Shown piece by piece: positions 25,494 through 33,679 of a stretch of DNA of 36,612 nt. The stretch is taken from contig JAHWKK010000028.1 of NCBI GenBank assembly GCA_019347945.1, forward strand, positions 1 through 36,612, read 5' to 3'. Positions within the stretch are counted from its first letter, which is position 1. The number at the start of each line of letters is the position of its first letter. The notes beneath the pieces are model-generated. The model searched no databases. It was given only the letters and a program-made list of their open reading frames with translations, and was not told the origin of the DNA. This DNA is from Acidobacteriota bacterium. GTDB lineage: Bacteria; Acidobacteriota; Thermoanaerobaculia; Gp7-AA8; JAHWKK01. Position numbers and translations under genes: made by a program.

Positions 25494-25686
25494 GAGTGAA
25501 GAGTGAAGAGTGAAGAGTGAAAGGAGGATCAAGAGCGAAGGGTGAAGAGTGAAGAGTGAAGAGTGAAGGGTGAAGAGTGAAGAGTGAAGGGTGAAGAGTG
25601 AAGAGTGAAGAGTGAAGGGTGAAGAGTGAAGAGTGAAGGGTGAAGAGTGAAGAGTGAAGAGTGAAGAGTGAAGAGTGAAGGGTGAA
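25494..25686. repeat. heptanucleotide tandem array (GAGTGAA/GGGTGAA)
   Basis: Four GAGTGAA units, an 18-base interruption, then 21 perfect-length 7-mers (25540-25686), each either GAGTGAA or GGGTGAA, the G variant recurring every three to six units. Because 7 is not a multiple of 3, all three minus-strand frames encode the same stop-free (FTLHSSL)-type peptide, while the plus strand has TGA in every frame. Such short arrays can change copy number by slippage. Confidence 0.9.
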
Positions 25687-25692
25687 GCGCTC

Positions 25693-25826
25693 GTCATTCT
25701 GAGCCCGGCGAAGCGCGGGCGAAGAATCTGGGCCGGGGATCGTGAGTCTCCGTTGCAGGCAGCCGCGAGGTTGATTCACGAGCCGTCCTCCAGATCCTTC
25801 GCCGTCCTTCGGCGGCTCAGGATGAC
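25693..25826. repeat. 134-base imperfect inverted repeat (dispersed-repeat type)
   Basis: The left arm (25693-25731) starts GTCATTCTGAGCC and ends GAAGAATCTGG. The right arm (25790-25826) is its imperfect reverse complement, ending GGCTCAGGATGAC. Each arm also contains its own small palindrome (GCCCG...CGGGC; GCCG...CGGC), so the element could form a branched cruciform or RNA hairpin. The arm ends resemble the GTCATTCTGAGC/GAAGAATCT intergenic repeat I know from many bacterial genomes, from memory. Confidence 0.75.
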
Positions 25827-25900
25827 GAATGTTCGAATTTCGCGAGAACAAGAAGCCAGGCACTCGCGCGATGTCCAGTATCACCAGCAGGGGCCGTCCT

Positions 25901-25930
25901 TTCACTCTTCACTCTTCACTCTTCACCCTT
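25901..25930. repeat. short inverted copy of the heptamer array
   Basis: Here TTCACTC/TTCACCC units (about four) appear on the plus strand, the reverse complement of the array at 25494-25686. Together the two arrays bracket the 134-base inverted repeat, giving a nested inverted arrangement of about 440 bases. Confidence 0.85.
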
Positions 25931-25968
25931 CTTGATAGACTCGGCCGCGCGTGAAGGACGAGCGAAAG

Positions 25969-26910
25969 ATGGAGGAACGGCTCGACCAGCTGCGCGAGCA
26001 GGGGGCGCGGGGCGAGCTCTCATCGGGCACCGGATCTCTCAGCTACTACGACCTTCCTGTTTTGAAAAAGCCGGTCTGGACCTGGGAGATCCCTCTCTAT
26101 TTTTTCGTGGGTGGCGCGGCTGGATGCAGCGCGGTCATCGCCTTCGCGGCGCGTGGCAGGAGCCGCCGGCGACTGGCGAGAACGGCGCGAAAAATAGCGC
26201 TTGCCGGCAGCATCGCGTCCGCACCTCTGCTGATCTCCGACCTCGGCCGGCCCGAGCGGTTTCTCTACATGCTCCGCGTGTTCAAGTGGAAGAGCCCGAT
26301 GAGCCTGGGCGTCTGGACACTCGTCGCGTTTTCCGGAGCGACCGCCGCCGCCGTGGCAGCGGACATTCTTCGTGCTCGCGGTGGAAAGAGTCGGGTTCCG
26401 GCCTTCGCAGGGGAGGTCGCCGGATTCCTCGCGGCCGCGACCGGGCTCGGGATGGCGACCTACACGGGCGTTCTCGTCGGAGCGACCGCGATCCCCGCCT
26501 GGAACCGGCGGATCATCGAGCTTCCAGTCGAGTTCGGAATGTCGTCGATGGGATCATCCGCGGCGATACTCGAACTTGCCGGCCACTTCGATCGAGCCTT
26601 GAACCGCGTGGCTCTGGCTGCTGCAGGAGCGGAGACTCTCTCGATGGCAGTCGCCTCCAGAACGATCGGTGGGAAAAAAGGGCCCGATGCCGCGAGTAAG
26701 ACGCTCCGGAACGATTCGGGCTCCGATGCCCGGATGCTGCGCGCCGGTGCCATCCTCTCGGGACCGCTTCCGCTGGCTCTGCGCCTGCTCGGGCGGCGAT
26801 CGCGAAGGTTGCGGCGACTCGCGGCATGCAGCGCCATCGCTGGATCGTTGCTGATGCGATACGGCTGGGTTGCTGCCGGGAAGCGATCCGCGGCAGTGAC
26901 CCGTCCCTGA
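25969..26910 (+). CDS. NrfD/PsrC-family integral membrane protein (orphan)
   Basis: The 313-residue protein has a soluble N-terminus (~45 residues) then about eight hydrophobic helices. NrfD-family signatures are visible: VWTWEIPLYFFVGG, the loop SDLGRPERFLYMLRVFKWKS and MSLGVWTL. NrfD/PsrC subunits pass electrons between quinol and an iron-sulfur partner in molybdoenzyme and other respiratory complexes. No iron-sulfur, cytochrome or molybdopterin subunit is adjacent, which is unusual. ATG 25969 is preferred because GAAGGA lies 11-16 bases upstream; an in-frame GTG at 25951 lacks such a site. It starts just beyond the repeat region. Confidence 0.82.
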   Translation: MEERLDQLREQGARGELSSGTGSLSYYDLPVLKKPVWTWEIPLYFFVGGAAGCSAVIAFAARGRSRRRLARTARKIALAGSIASAPLLISDLGRPERFLYMLRVFKWKSPMSLGVWTLVAFSGATAAAVAADILRARGGKSRVPAFAGEVAGFLAAATGLGMATYTGVLVGATAIPAWNRRIIELPVEFGMSSMGSSAAILELAGHFDRALNRVALAAAGAETLSMAVASRTIGGKKGPDAASKTLRNDSGSDARMLRAGAILSGPLPLALRLLGRRSRRLRRLAACSAIAGSLLMRYGWVAAGKRSAAVTRP

Positions 26911-26961
26911 ATCCCGGCAAGGATTCGGTCACTCCGGTGGCAACCGAAACTGAGGGACGCA

Positions 26962-26967
26962 TATGAT
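26962..26967 (+). promoter_or_regulatory. possible -10 element before the Nudix gene
   Basis: TATGAT lies only 8 bases before the ATG at 26976, with no ribosome-binding site between. If it is a real -10 box, transcription would begin at or near the start codon (leaderless). No clear -35 is seen. Weak candidate. Confidence 0.2.
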
Positions 26968-26975
26968 CCGCGGCG

Positions 26976-27425
26976 ATGGATTCCGCGAAACCGTACTGTT
27001 ACGAACACCCGAGACCCGCCTTGACCGTGGACATTGTCGTCTTCAGGGAACAGTTGGGAGACGAGGTTCTTCTCGTGAGGAGGAAGCACCCGCCGTTCGA
27101 GGGCTGCTGGGCGCTGCCAGGAGGGTTCGTCGACCAGGATGAAGCGCTCGATCAGACCGCACGGCGGGAGCTGATGGAGGAAACGGGCATCGAGGCGGGC
27201 GAGCTGGAACAGCTGGGAGCATGGGGCGAACCGGGGCGCGACCCGAGGGGTCACACCGTGTCCGTCGTTTACATGACCGCCGTAGTCGACGGCGAGGCGC
27301 GAGCGGACGACGATGCCGCCGAAGTGCGATGGTTCGCGATCGACGAGCTTCCGACACTGGCCTTCGATCACTCCGACATCGTCAGAGCTGCGATCGAGCG
27401 CATCGGGTCGCGGGGTCCCTCGTGA
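26976..27425 (+). CDS. Nudix hydrolase, ADP-ribose pyrophosphatase-like
   Basis: The 149-residue protein has a complete Nudix box from the Gly of GGFVDQDEALDQTARREL through MEETGI, matching G-x5-E-x7-REU-x-EE-x-GU exactly, so metal-dependent hydrolysis of a nucleoside diphosphate linked to another moiety is expected. The preceding FEGCWALPGGF and following DPRGHTVSVVY are typical of ADP-ribose or oxidised-nucleotide hydrolases; substrate is not certain. It leads a four-gene overlapping run; its stop overlaps the GTG start of the PLP decarboxylase. Confidence 0.9.
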   Translation: MDSAKPYCYEHPRPALTVDIVVFREQLGDEVLLVRRKHPPFEGCWALPGGFVDQDEALDQTARRELMEETGIEAGELEQLGAWGEPGRDPRGHTVSVVYMTAVVDGEARADDDAAEVRWFAIDELPTLAFDHSDIVRAAIERIGSRGPS

Positions 27426-28855
27426 GCGATCGCGATCTCCGGCTCGACGAGTCTCTGCGCCGTCGGATCTGGGCGAGTCTGGGCGAATCGATCGAGAAGT
27501 ACCTCGTCGACGTGGAGGAACTGCCGGTTCTGCCGGAGCTCGATCCCGGAAAGATCCGGAAAGAGCTGGCCTCGGTGGACATGGAAACGGGTCTCGGTCT
27601 GGAAGAGGCGCTCTCCCGCGTGACGGGATGGATGCGGGATTTCCAGCTTCACATCGCGAGTCCACGCTACTTCGGCCTGTACAACCCTCACCCGACGACC
27701 GCCGGGATTGTCGGCGACGCGCTCGCGGCCACGTTCAATGCCCAGCTTGCCGCCTGGGGACACAGTCCGTTCGCGGTGGAGGCGGAGCGCTTTTTGATCC
27801 GCGAGCTGGGCGGAAAGCTCGGAATGCCCGTCGGATCGGTCGACGGCACATTCGCTTCCGGCGGCGCCGAGGCCAATCTGACGGCCACCCTCGTGGCGCT
27901 GGCAGAGAAGTTTCCCGGCTACCTCGAGACGGGCTTCGCAGGCAGCGGCCTGCGACCGGTCGTCTACGTGTCTGAAGAGGCGCACGATTCGATGCGCCGG
28001 TCGGGGCGAGTCGCGGGAATTGGAGACGCCGGAGTCAGCCACATCCCTGTCGACGAGGCATTCCGGATGAGGCCCGATGCACTCGAAGAGGCGATTCGGA
28101 GTGACCGTGCATCGGGGCGGATACCTTCGATGGTCGTGGCGACGGCGGGAACGACCAACAGCGGAGTCATCGATCCGCTGGCCGACGTGCTCGAGATTGC
28201 GAAGGCGAACGATCTCTGGGCGCACTGCGACGCCGCCTGGGGAGGTGCCGGGTGGATCGTCCCGGAGCTCCGGCAGCATCTTCGGGGATTGCCCGAATAC
28301 GATTCGGTCACGATCGATGCACACAAATGGTTCTCCGTCCCGATGGGTGCCGGGGTTTTTCTCACGCGCCACGCCGGAGTGCTCGAGCGAACGTTCAGTC
28401 TGACTCCGGCCTACATGCCGCGCGAGGGAACCGGGCTCGACGTCAGGAATCCGTTTCAGCATTCGATCCAGTGGTCGCGACGATTCATCGGCCTGAAGTT
28501 CCTGATGACGTTGCTGAGCTCGGGATGGAAGGGCTATGAATCCGCGATCGAGCATCAGGCGCAGATGGGGGAGCGTCTCGCGGATCTGCTCATCGAGTCC
28601 GGCTGGAAAATCCTCGTTCGATCGCCGCTGGCCTTGGTCTGTTTCACCCTCGCGGACCGGCCGGAGGATGGGACCCGGCTCGACGAGATCGTTCGTCGCG
28701 TGGGGGCGAGCGGAGAGGCGTGGATCTCTGCGACGATGCTTGCAGGTCGGATTCCTGCACTACGAGCCTGCATTACGAATTTTCGAACGGAGGAGGGCGA
28801 TCTGAGACGACTGATCGAAGTACTTAACCGGATTCGAGCGGAGGTCGCGGTATGA
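27422..28855 (+). CDS. PLP-dependent group II decarboxylase family protein
   Basis: The 477-residue protein belongs to the glutamate / aromatic amino acid decarboxylase family. PLP-site features: SGGAEANLTA (phosphate loop), VSEEAHDSMRRS (stacking His), TAGTTNSGVIDP, HCDAAWGG (Asp pairing with the pyridine N) and the Schiff-base Lys302 in TIDAHKW. Substrate cannot be read from the sequence; aromatic amino acids, glutamate, aspartate or a related compound are possible. The GTG at 27422 overlaps the Nudix stop (GTGA); an upstream in-frame start lies inside the Nudix gene and is rejected. The stop overlaps the glycogen phosphorylase ATG. Confidence 0.88.
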   Translation: MSDRDLRLDESLRRRIWASLGESIEKYLVDVEELPVLPELDPGKIRKELASVDMETGLGLEEALSRVTGWMRDFQLHIASPRYFGLYNPHPTTAGIVGDALAATFNAQLAAWGHSPFAVEAERFLIRELGGKLGMPVGSVDGTFASGGAEANLTATLVALAEKFPGYLETGFAGSGLRPVVYVSEEAHDSMRRSGRVAGIGDAGVSHIPVDEAFRMRPDALEEAIRSDRASGRIPSMVVATAGTTNSGVIDPLADVLEIAKANDLWAHCDAAWGGAGWIVPELRQHLRGLPEYDSVTIDAHKWFSVPMGAGVFLTRHAGVLERTFSLTPAYMPREGTGLDVRNPFQHSIQWSRRFIGLKFLMTLLSSGWKGYESAIEHQAQMGERLADLLIESGWKILVRSPLALVCFTLADRPEDGTRLDEIVRRVGASGEAWISATMLAGRIPALRACITNFRTEEGDLRRLIEVLNRIRAEVAV

Positions 28856-31323
28856 GAGAGCAGCGCATGACGCTGACCGAAGGTGCGCCTTTGTCGGCGT
28901 CGGACCTGGTGGCGAAATTCAGACGCCAGATGACTTACGGCGCTGCGAAGGATCGTTTCACGAGATCGGACAACGATCTGTATCTCGCGCTCTCGTTCGC
29001 ATTGCGCGAATGGATCATCGATCGCTGGTTCGCCACCCAGCGGCGGATCTACGAGACCGATGCGAAACGCGTCTACTATCTGTCGCTCGAATTTCTGACG
29101 GGCCGGCTTCTCTATTCGAACGTGCTCGCGCTTCAGGCCGAAGATGAGGTGAGGAGCGCACTCGATTCATTTGGAATCGACTTCGACCTTCTGCGGCAAC
29201 TCGAGCCCGATCCCGCTCTCGGCAACGGAGGACTCGGGCGGCTCGCGGCGTGTATCACCGAGTCCGCCGCGACGCTCGGCCTCCCTTTCTATGGCTACGG
29301 TATTCGCTACGAGTACGGGATTTTCAGGCAGATGATCGTCAACGGCGCTCAACAGGAGGCTCCGGATCCCTGGCTCGCCCGCGGCAATCCGTGGGAAATA
29401 CCACGAACCGACATCCTGATGCCCGTTCGGTTTTTCGGCAGAGTGCAATACGAGCGATCCGGTACCGGCGACCGGTTCCGATGGGTGGATGCCGAAACGG
29501 TGTACGCGATGCCGTTCGACATGCCGATCGTCGGGTTCGGTTCGGGAGTCGTCTCGACTCTTCGACTCTGGTCGGCGAGAGCGTCCCGTGAATTCGATCT
29601 CGCGAGGTTCAACGCCGGAGAATACGTTCGTGCCGTGGAAGAGAAGACGGCAACCGAGAACATCTCTCGCGTCCTTTACCCGGCCGATGACCAGTATGTC
29701 GGCAAGGAGCTTCGCCTCAAGCAACAGTATTTTTTCGTCACCGCCACTCTCCAGGACGTGATTCGACGTTTCAGGCGCGTACCCGGGAGGGTGTGGGACG
29801 AGCTTCCGCAGAAGGTCGCAATCCAGCTGAACGACACGCATCCGGCGATCGCGATCCCGGAGATGATGAGAATTCTCATGGACGATTACGGTCTGAGCTG
29901 GGATCGTGCGTGGGAAATCACCGAGAAGAGCTTCGCCTACACCAACCACACGGTGCTGCCGGAAGCGCTGGAGACGTGGGAATTCGAGCTGATGCAGCGA
30001 CTGCTGCCTCGGCATATGCAGATCATCGAAGAGATCGATCGCCGGGTGAAGCTGAAGGCGCGATCGATCGAGGGGACGACTTCGAGCTTCGTCGAGGACG
30101 TCGCGATTCTCGACGGACGGAGCCGCGCGGTGCGGATGGCCAATCTTGCATTTGCCGGTTCGCACCGCGTGAACGGGGTTGCAAGACTCCATACCGAGAT
30201 TCTCGAGGAGCGCGTTTTTTCCCACTTCACCAGACTCTTTCCGGGACGGCTCACACCGATCACCAACGGCATTACGCCGCGGCGCTGGCTCTACAAAGCC
30301 AATCCTCTCCTCGCGACGCTGCTGACCGAGCACCTCGGACCCGAATGGGTCACCGACCTTTCGAAGATCGCCGGCATTGCGGAGCTGGCGGATTCGAAGG
30401 AGTTTCGATCGCGCTGGCAAGCGGTGAAGATGGCGAATAAGGCGAAGCTTCTGGACTGGCTCGAGGAGACACATGGAATCCGCGCGCCGGGCGTCGACGC
30501 GAACACCTGGCTGTTCGACATCCAGATCAAGAGAATTCATGAGTACAAACGGCAGCTGATGAACGTCCTGGCCGTACTCGCGAGCTACCACCGAATCCGG
30601 TCGGGAGAGATCCCGGCAGTTCCAAGGCTCGTGGTGTTTGGCGGAAAGGCTGCGCCCGGTTACGACACCGCGAAGCTCATCATTCGCCTGATCAATTCGA
30701 TTGGTGCCCTGATCGAAAGAGACCCGGAAGTGTCGAGACATCTGCGGATCATCTACGTTCCCGACTACCGGGTGACGGCGGCGGAGATGCTGTTTCCGGC
30801 ATGCGAGCTGTCGGAGCAGACCTCGACCGCCGGAATGGAAGCTTCCGGAACGGGGAACATGAAGGCCGCGCTGAATGGCGCGCTCACCATCGGCACACTC
30901 GACGGCGCCAACGTCGAGATCCTGGAGCGAGTCGGTCAGGACAACATCTTCATCTTCGGACACGACGCCGCGGCGATCGAGAGAATGCGGAACGAGGGCT
31001 ACGATCCGTCGGAGTGGATCGGGCGCTCTCCCGATCTGAAGCGAGCGCTCTCGACATTGAGAGACGAGGAGCTCGAGCCGGCGCAACCGGGACTCTTTCG
31101 CCCTCTCGCCGACCAGCTTGCAATGAGTGACCGCTACTTCGTCTGTGCAGACTTCGAAATGTACCTCGACGCGCGACGGGCGGCGGATCAGCAGTACCTC
31201 GATCAGGATGAGTGGACGCGGAAATCGATCATCAACTCGTCCTCGATGGGGTACTTTTCGAGCGACCGTACGGTTCGGGACTATGCGCGCGAGATCTGGG
31301 ATGTCGAGCCTCTCTACGACTGA
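28852..31323 (+). CDS. glgP: glycogen / alpha-glucan phosphorylase
   Basis: GlgP releases glucose 1-phosphate from glycogen or maltodextrin using PLP. The 823-residue protein has the normal length for bacterial GlgP/MalP. Diagnostic segments include YYLSLEFLTGRLL, DPALGNGGLGRLAACI, NDTHPAIAIPEMMRIL, ITNGITPRRWL, IHEYKRQLMN and the PLP signature EASGTGNMKAALNG with Lys671. Catalytic and PLP residues look intact. The ATG overlaps the decarboxylase stop (ATGA). No glgA, glgB or glgC lies nearby, so glycogen use is not clustered with synthesis here. The 3' end overlaps the following MBL gene by 23 bases. Confidence 0.96.
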   Translation: MREQRMTLTEGAPLSASDLVAKFRRQMTYGAAKDRFTRSDNDLYLALSFALREWIIDRWFATQRRIYETDAKRVYYLSLEFLTGRLLYSNVLALQAEDEVRSALDSFGIDFDLLRQLEPDPALGNGGLGRLAACITESAATLGLPFYGYGIRYEYGIFRQMIVNGAQQEAPDPWLARGNPWEIPRTDILMPVRFFGRVQYERSGTGDRFRWVDAETVYAMPFDMPIVGFGSGVVSTLRLWSARASREFDLARFNAGEYVRAVEEKTATENISRVLYPADDQYVGKELRLKQQYFFVTATLQDVIRRFRRVPGRVWDELPQKVAIQLNDTHPAIAIPEMMRILMDDYGLSWDRAWEITEKSFAYTNHTVLPEALETWEFELMQRLLPRHMQIIEEIDRRVKLKARSIEGTTSSFVEDVAILDGRSRAVRMANLAFAGSHRVNGVARLHTEILEERVFSHFTRLFPGRLTPITNGITPRRWLYKANPLLATLLTEHLGPEWVTDLSKIAGIAELADSKEFRSRWQAVKMANKAKLLDWLEETHGIRAPGVDANTWLFDIQIKRIHEYKRQLMNVLAVLASYHRIRSGEIPAVPRLVVFGGKAAPGYDTAKLIIRLINSIGALIERDPEVSRHLRIIYVPDYRVTAAEMLFPACELSEQTSTAGMEASGTGNMKAALNGALTIGTLDGANVEILERVGQDNIFIFGHDAAAIERMRNEGYDPSEWIGRSPDLKRALSTLRDEELEPAQPGLFRPLADQLAMSDRYFVCADFEMYLDARRAADQQYLDQDEWTRKSIINSSSMGYFSSDRTVRDYAREIWDVEPLYD

Positions 31324-32305
31324 TCGCAGAAACGCTCGCACGGCGCGGGTGCTCGCGGCTCTGGCGGCAGCTGTCTCGCTGGCATCGAGCGCGGGCGGCT
31401 GTGGTTCCGTTCCGATGGAGGCCGGTCCCGGCGAGGGACCCTATGTCGTCGTTCTCGGAATTGCCCAGGACGGGGGCTATCCTCAGGCGGGGTGCAATCG
31501 TCCGCATTGTGAGCCGGGGTGGCGTGATGAGGCGAACCGCCACGCCGTGTCGTCAATCGCCGTCGTCGACCCGCTCAGCTCGCAGAGATGGTTGATCGAC
31601 GTCACTCCCGACTTTCCCCGGCAGCTCCGGATGCTCGACGAAATCGAGAAGCCACGAGCAGGAGATCCATCGCCGGCGCTCGATGGCATCTTCGTGACCC
31701 ATGCTCATATCGGCCATTACGCTGGTCTGATTCATCTCGGGCGCGAAGTGATCGGGGCGAGCGGAGTTCCACTTCACGTCATGCCTCGTATGCGCGTTTT
31801 CCTCGAGAACAACGGTCCGTGGAGCCAGCTCGTGGAGCTCGGCAATGTGCGGCTCACCGACATGGCTGCGGGCTCGAGGATCCGATTGAACGAGCGGGTT
31901 GCGATCGAAGCCTTCCTCGTTCCCCATCGTGATGAATTTTCCGAGACTGTCGGATTCCTGATTCACGGTCCCGAGCGGAGTGTCGCGTATCTTCCGGACA
32001 TCGACAAATGGGAGAGATGGGGGAGGAGGATCGAGGATCTGATTGCGGACGTGGACGTCGCGTACCTCGACGGAACGTTCTACGCGAACGGCGAGATTGC
32101 GCGGGACATGTCCGAGATTCCGCACCCGTTCATCGAGGAGACGGTGGCGCGGCTGCGGAACCTTCCGGCAACGGAGCGGTCGAAGGTGCGGTTCATCCAC
32201 CTGAATCATACGAATCCCCTTCTGCAGGACGGTTCAGAAGCGAGGGCCGAGGTCGAGCGTGAGGGAATGGGGGTCGCGGAAACTGGAGAGATCACTCGTT
32301 TGTGA
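31301..32305 (+). CDS. PqqB-like metallo-beta-lactamase-fold lipoprotein
   Basis: The 334-residue protein starts inside the end of glgP (ATG 31301) and has a signal sequence (VLAALAAAVSLASSA) with a lipobox-like AGGC near residue 34, so it is probably lipid-anchored. The MBL fold follows: VLGIAQDGGYPQAGC, DVTPDFPRQL, the metal motif THAHIGHYAGL (His-x-His-x-Gly-His, with Gly for the usual Asp), VPHRDEFSETVGF, YLPDIDKW and FIHLNHTNPLL. This is the PqqB-like branch. No other pqq gene is present, so a role in pyrroloquinoline quinone synthesis is unlikely. Function remains unknown; hydrolase activity is likely but unproven. Confidence 0.82.
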   Translation: MSSLSTTDRRNARTARVLAALAAAVSLASSAGGCGSVPMEAGPGEGPYVVVLGIAQDGGYPQAGCNRPHCEPGWRDEANRHAVSSIAVVDPLSSQRWLIDVTPDFPRQLRMLDEIEKPRAGDPSPALDGIFVTHAHIGHYAGLIHLGREVIGASGVPLHVMPRMRVFLENNGPWSQLVELGNVRLTDMAAGSRIRLNERVAIEAFLVPHRDEFSETVGFLIHGPERSVAYLPDIDKWERWGRRIEDLIADVDVAYLDGTFYANGEIARDMSEIPHPFIEETVARLRNLPATERSKVRFIHLNHTNPLLQDGSEARAEVEREGMGVAETGEITRL

Positions 32306-32633
32306 GCCCTGGAAGGATGTCCTCGGTACCCACCCAGACCTGTTCGCCTTCGATCCGGACGGGGAGGCCCGCGAAATTCAGAAGGTCGGTCCACTCCTTC
32401 GAGCTGCTTCCGACCCTGCGGGCGATGCAGTCGAGGAGTGTCTCGAGGCGCGTCGCCCCTGGCTGGATCAGATCGTCGTGATCGCAGGATGCATCGATCG
32501 CCGAGACCCTCCCGTCGGAGTCCAGCCGGAGGAGGATCGTCGTACCTCCTGCGCGAAAAATCTCGGGCTTGCCCGGTGTCAGCTCCGAAAGACTCGTAGT
32601 CCGGTAGAAGTTGTCATCGAAGGCCGTCGACAC
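32292..32633 (-). CDS. small conserved-looking protein of unknown function
   Basis: A 113-residue product from a GTG at 32633. Codon third positions are strongly G/C, as in neighbouring genes, and the protein is balanced (strand-rich GGTTILLRLDSDGRVSAIDA, then helices, then GLPVRIEGEQVWVG), so I consider it real. It contains a lone SCDHDD but no full metal-binding motif. The open frame extends to an ATG at 32783, but that ATG lies inside tRNA-Phe and the extra residues are tRNA-derived; GGTAG precedes the GTG. The 3' end overlaps the PqqB-like gene by 14 bases, tail to tail. Confidence 0.5.
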   Translation of the reverse strand: MSTAFDDNFYRTTSLSELTPGKPEIFRAGGTTILLRLDSDGRVSAIDASCDHDDLIQPGATRLETLLDCIARRVGSSSKEWTDLLNFAGLPVRIEGEQVWVGTEDILPGLTNE

Positions 32634-32750
32634 GAGTGAGTCTACCAGTGGTGAGGAGATCCGGATCGGCCAGATGACTGCCTGCGCCCGAGGATGCCGC
32701 GAACCGGAGATGAAATCCGGATGATCGAAAGAGTTCCAGTGAGGAGTAGG

Positions 32751-32826
<76 letters not shown>

Positions 32827-32951
32827 ATCAACGTCGCGGAGACCGGATCGATCTCGAACGTGGCACTCTAACCCGGCGGGAACGACTCAATATTTCTCGC
32901 ATCTCGCTCGAACGGGCGCACCGCCGCGTGGTGCCGGAAAGGCCATCGGAA

Positions 32952-32957
32952 TATACT
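32952..32957 (+). promoter_or_regulatory. possible -10 element of the rnc operon
   Basis: TATACT lies 17 bases before the rnc ATG (32975) in the divergent gap between tRNA-Phe and rnc. The hexamer 17 bases upstream (TGGTGC) is a poor -35. As the only AT-rich hexamer close to rnc it is the best promoter candidate for the rnc-envC-S41-DinB run, and would leave a leader of about 10 bases. Confidence 0.35.
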
Positions 32958-32974
32958 GCCGCGGGTTCGTGGCC

Positions 32975-33679
32975 ATGTCGTCTGATCTCGGTGAATTCGA
33001 ATCGCTGCTGGAGTACGTTTTCCAGGACCGCTCCCTTCTCGTACGGGCGCTCACCCACCGTTCCCACGCGCACGAATCGAAGGAAGATCGCGATAATGAG
33101 ACCTACGAGTTCCTGGGAGACTCGGTGCTGGGATTTGTGGTGGGCGACGAGCTTTTTCACCGATTTCCCACCGTGGACGAGGGGACGCTGTCCAAGATGA
33201 AGGCATTCCTCGTGAGCGCGCGAAGCCTTTCGAAAAAGGCCGAGGCGATCCGTATGGGAGAGTTCGTCCGGCTGGGAATCGGTGAGGAGCGGTCGGGCGG
33301 CAGGGTCAAGAAGTCGCTTCTCGCCAATCTTTACGAGGCGGTCGTGGCTGCAATCTATCTCGATGGGGGAATCGACGCGGCGCGGAAGTTCATCCTCCGT
33401 ACGTTTGGTCCCCATCTGGACCAGGTGACCGAGAGCGACCTGCTGTTCCACGACTACAAGACGGCGCTGCAGGAGGCTGCTCAGAGCCGTGGGTGGGAAC
33501 TTCCGAGTTACGAAGTGCTCTCGGAGCTCGGTCCGGATCATTCGAAGACCTTCGTCGTTGCGGTCGACGTCGGAGAGATGAAGGCCGAAGGGCGTGCATC
33601 CTCGAAGAAGGAGGCGCAGCAGCGAGCCGCCCGGGTCGCGCTTGCTCAGCTCCAAGCGTCGAACGGAGAGCAGCGCTGA
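32975..33679 (+). CDS. rnc: ribonuclease III
   Basis: RNase III cleaves double-stranded RNA in rRNA and mRNA maturation. The 234-residue protein has the catalytic domain with the signature ETYEFLGDSVLGFVVGD (metal-binding Glu and Asp), the second acidic site in NLYEAVVAAIYLDGG, and a C-terminal dsRNA-binding domain (~residues 160-230: DYKTALQEAAQ, GRASSKKEAQQRAA). Length is typical. ATG 32975 is preferred over an in-frame GTG two codons earlier. Its last bases overlap the proposed CTG start of the EnvC-like gene. Confidence 0.96.
   Translation: MSSDLGEFESLLEYVFQDRSLLVRALTHRSHAHESKEDRDNETYEFLGDSVLGFVVGDELFHRFPTVDEGTLSKMKAFLVSARSLSKKAEAIRMGEFVRLGIGEERSGGRVKKSLLANLYEAVVAAIYLDGGIDAARKFILRTFGPHLDQVTESDLLFHDYKTALQEAAQSRGWELPSYEVLSELGPDHSKTFVVAVDVGEMKAEGRASSKKEAQQRAARVALAQLQASNGEQR

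Larger units (their letters stand above)
25447..25968. repeat. composite non-coding repeat region between pdxH and the NrfD-like gene
   Basis: This 522-base stretch has no convincing gene. From left to right it holds: a heptanucleotide tandem array (25494-25686), a 134-base inverted-repeat element (25693-25826), about 70 bases of unique sequence, and a short second array in opposite orientation (25901-25930). It would carry the divergent promoters of pdxH and the NrfD-like gene. Confidence 0.7.

Noticed and set aside
25494-25686. CRISPR-like array
   Set aside because: Units are 7 bases with no unique spacers, and no cas genes are present; it is a simple tandem repeat.
29167-31341. 724-residue minus-strand frame opposite glgP
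   Set aside because: Antisense shadow of glycogen phosphorylase; rich in Arg/His/Asp with no recognisable domain.
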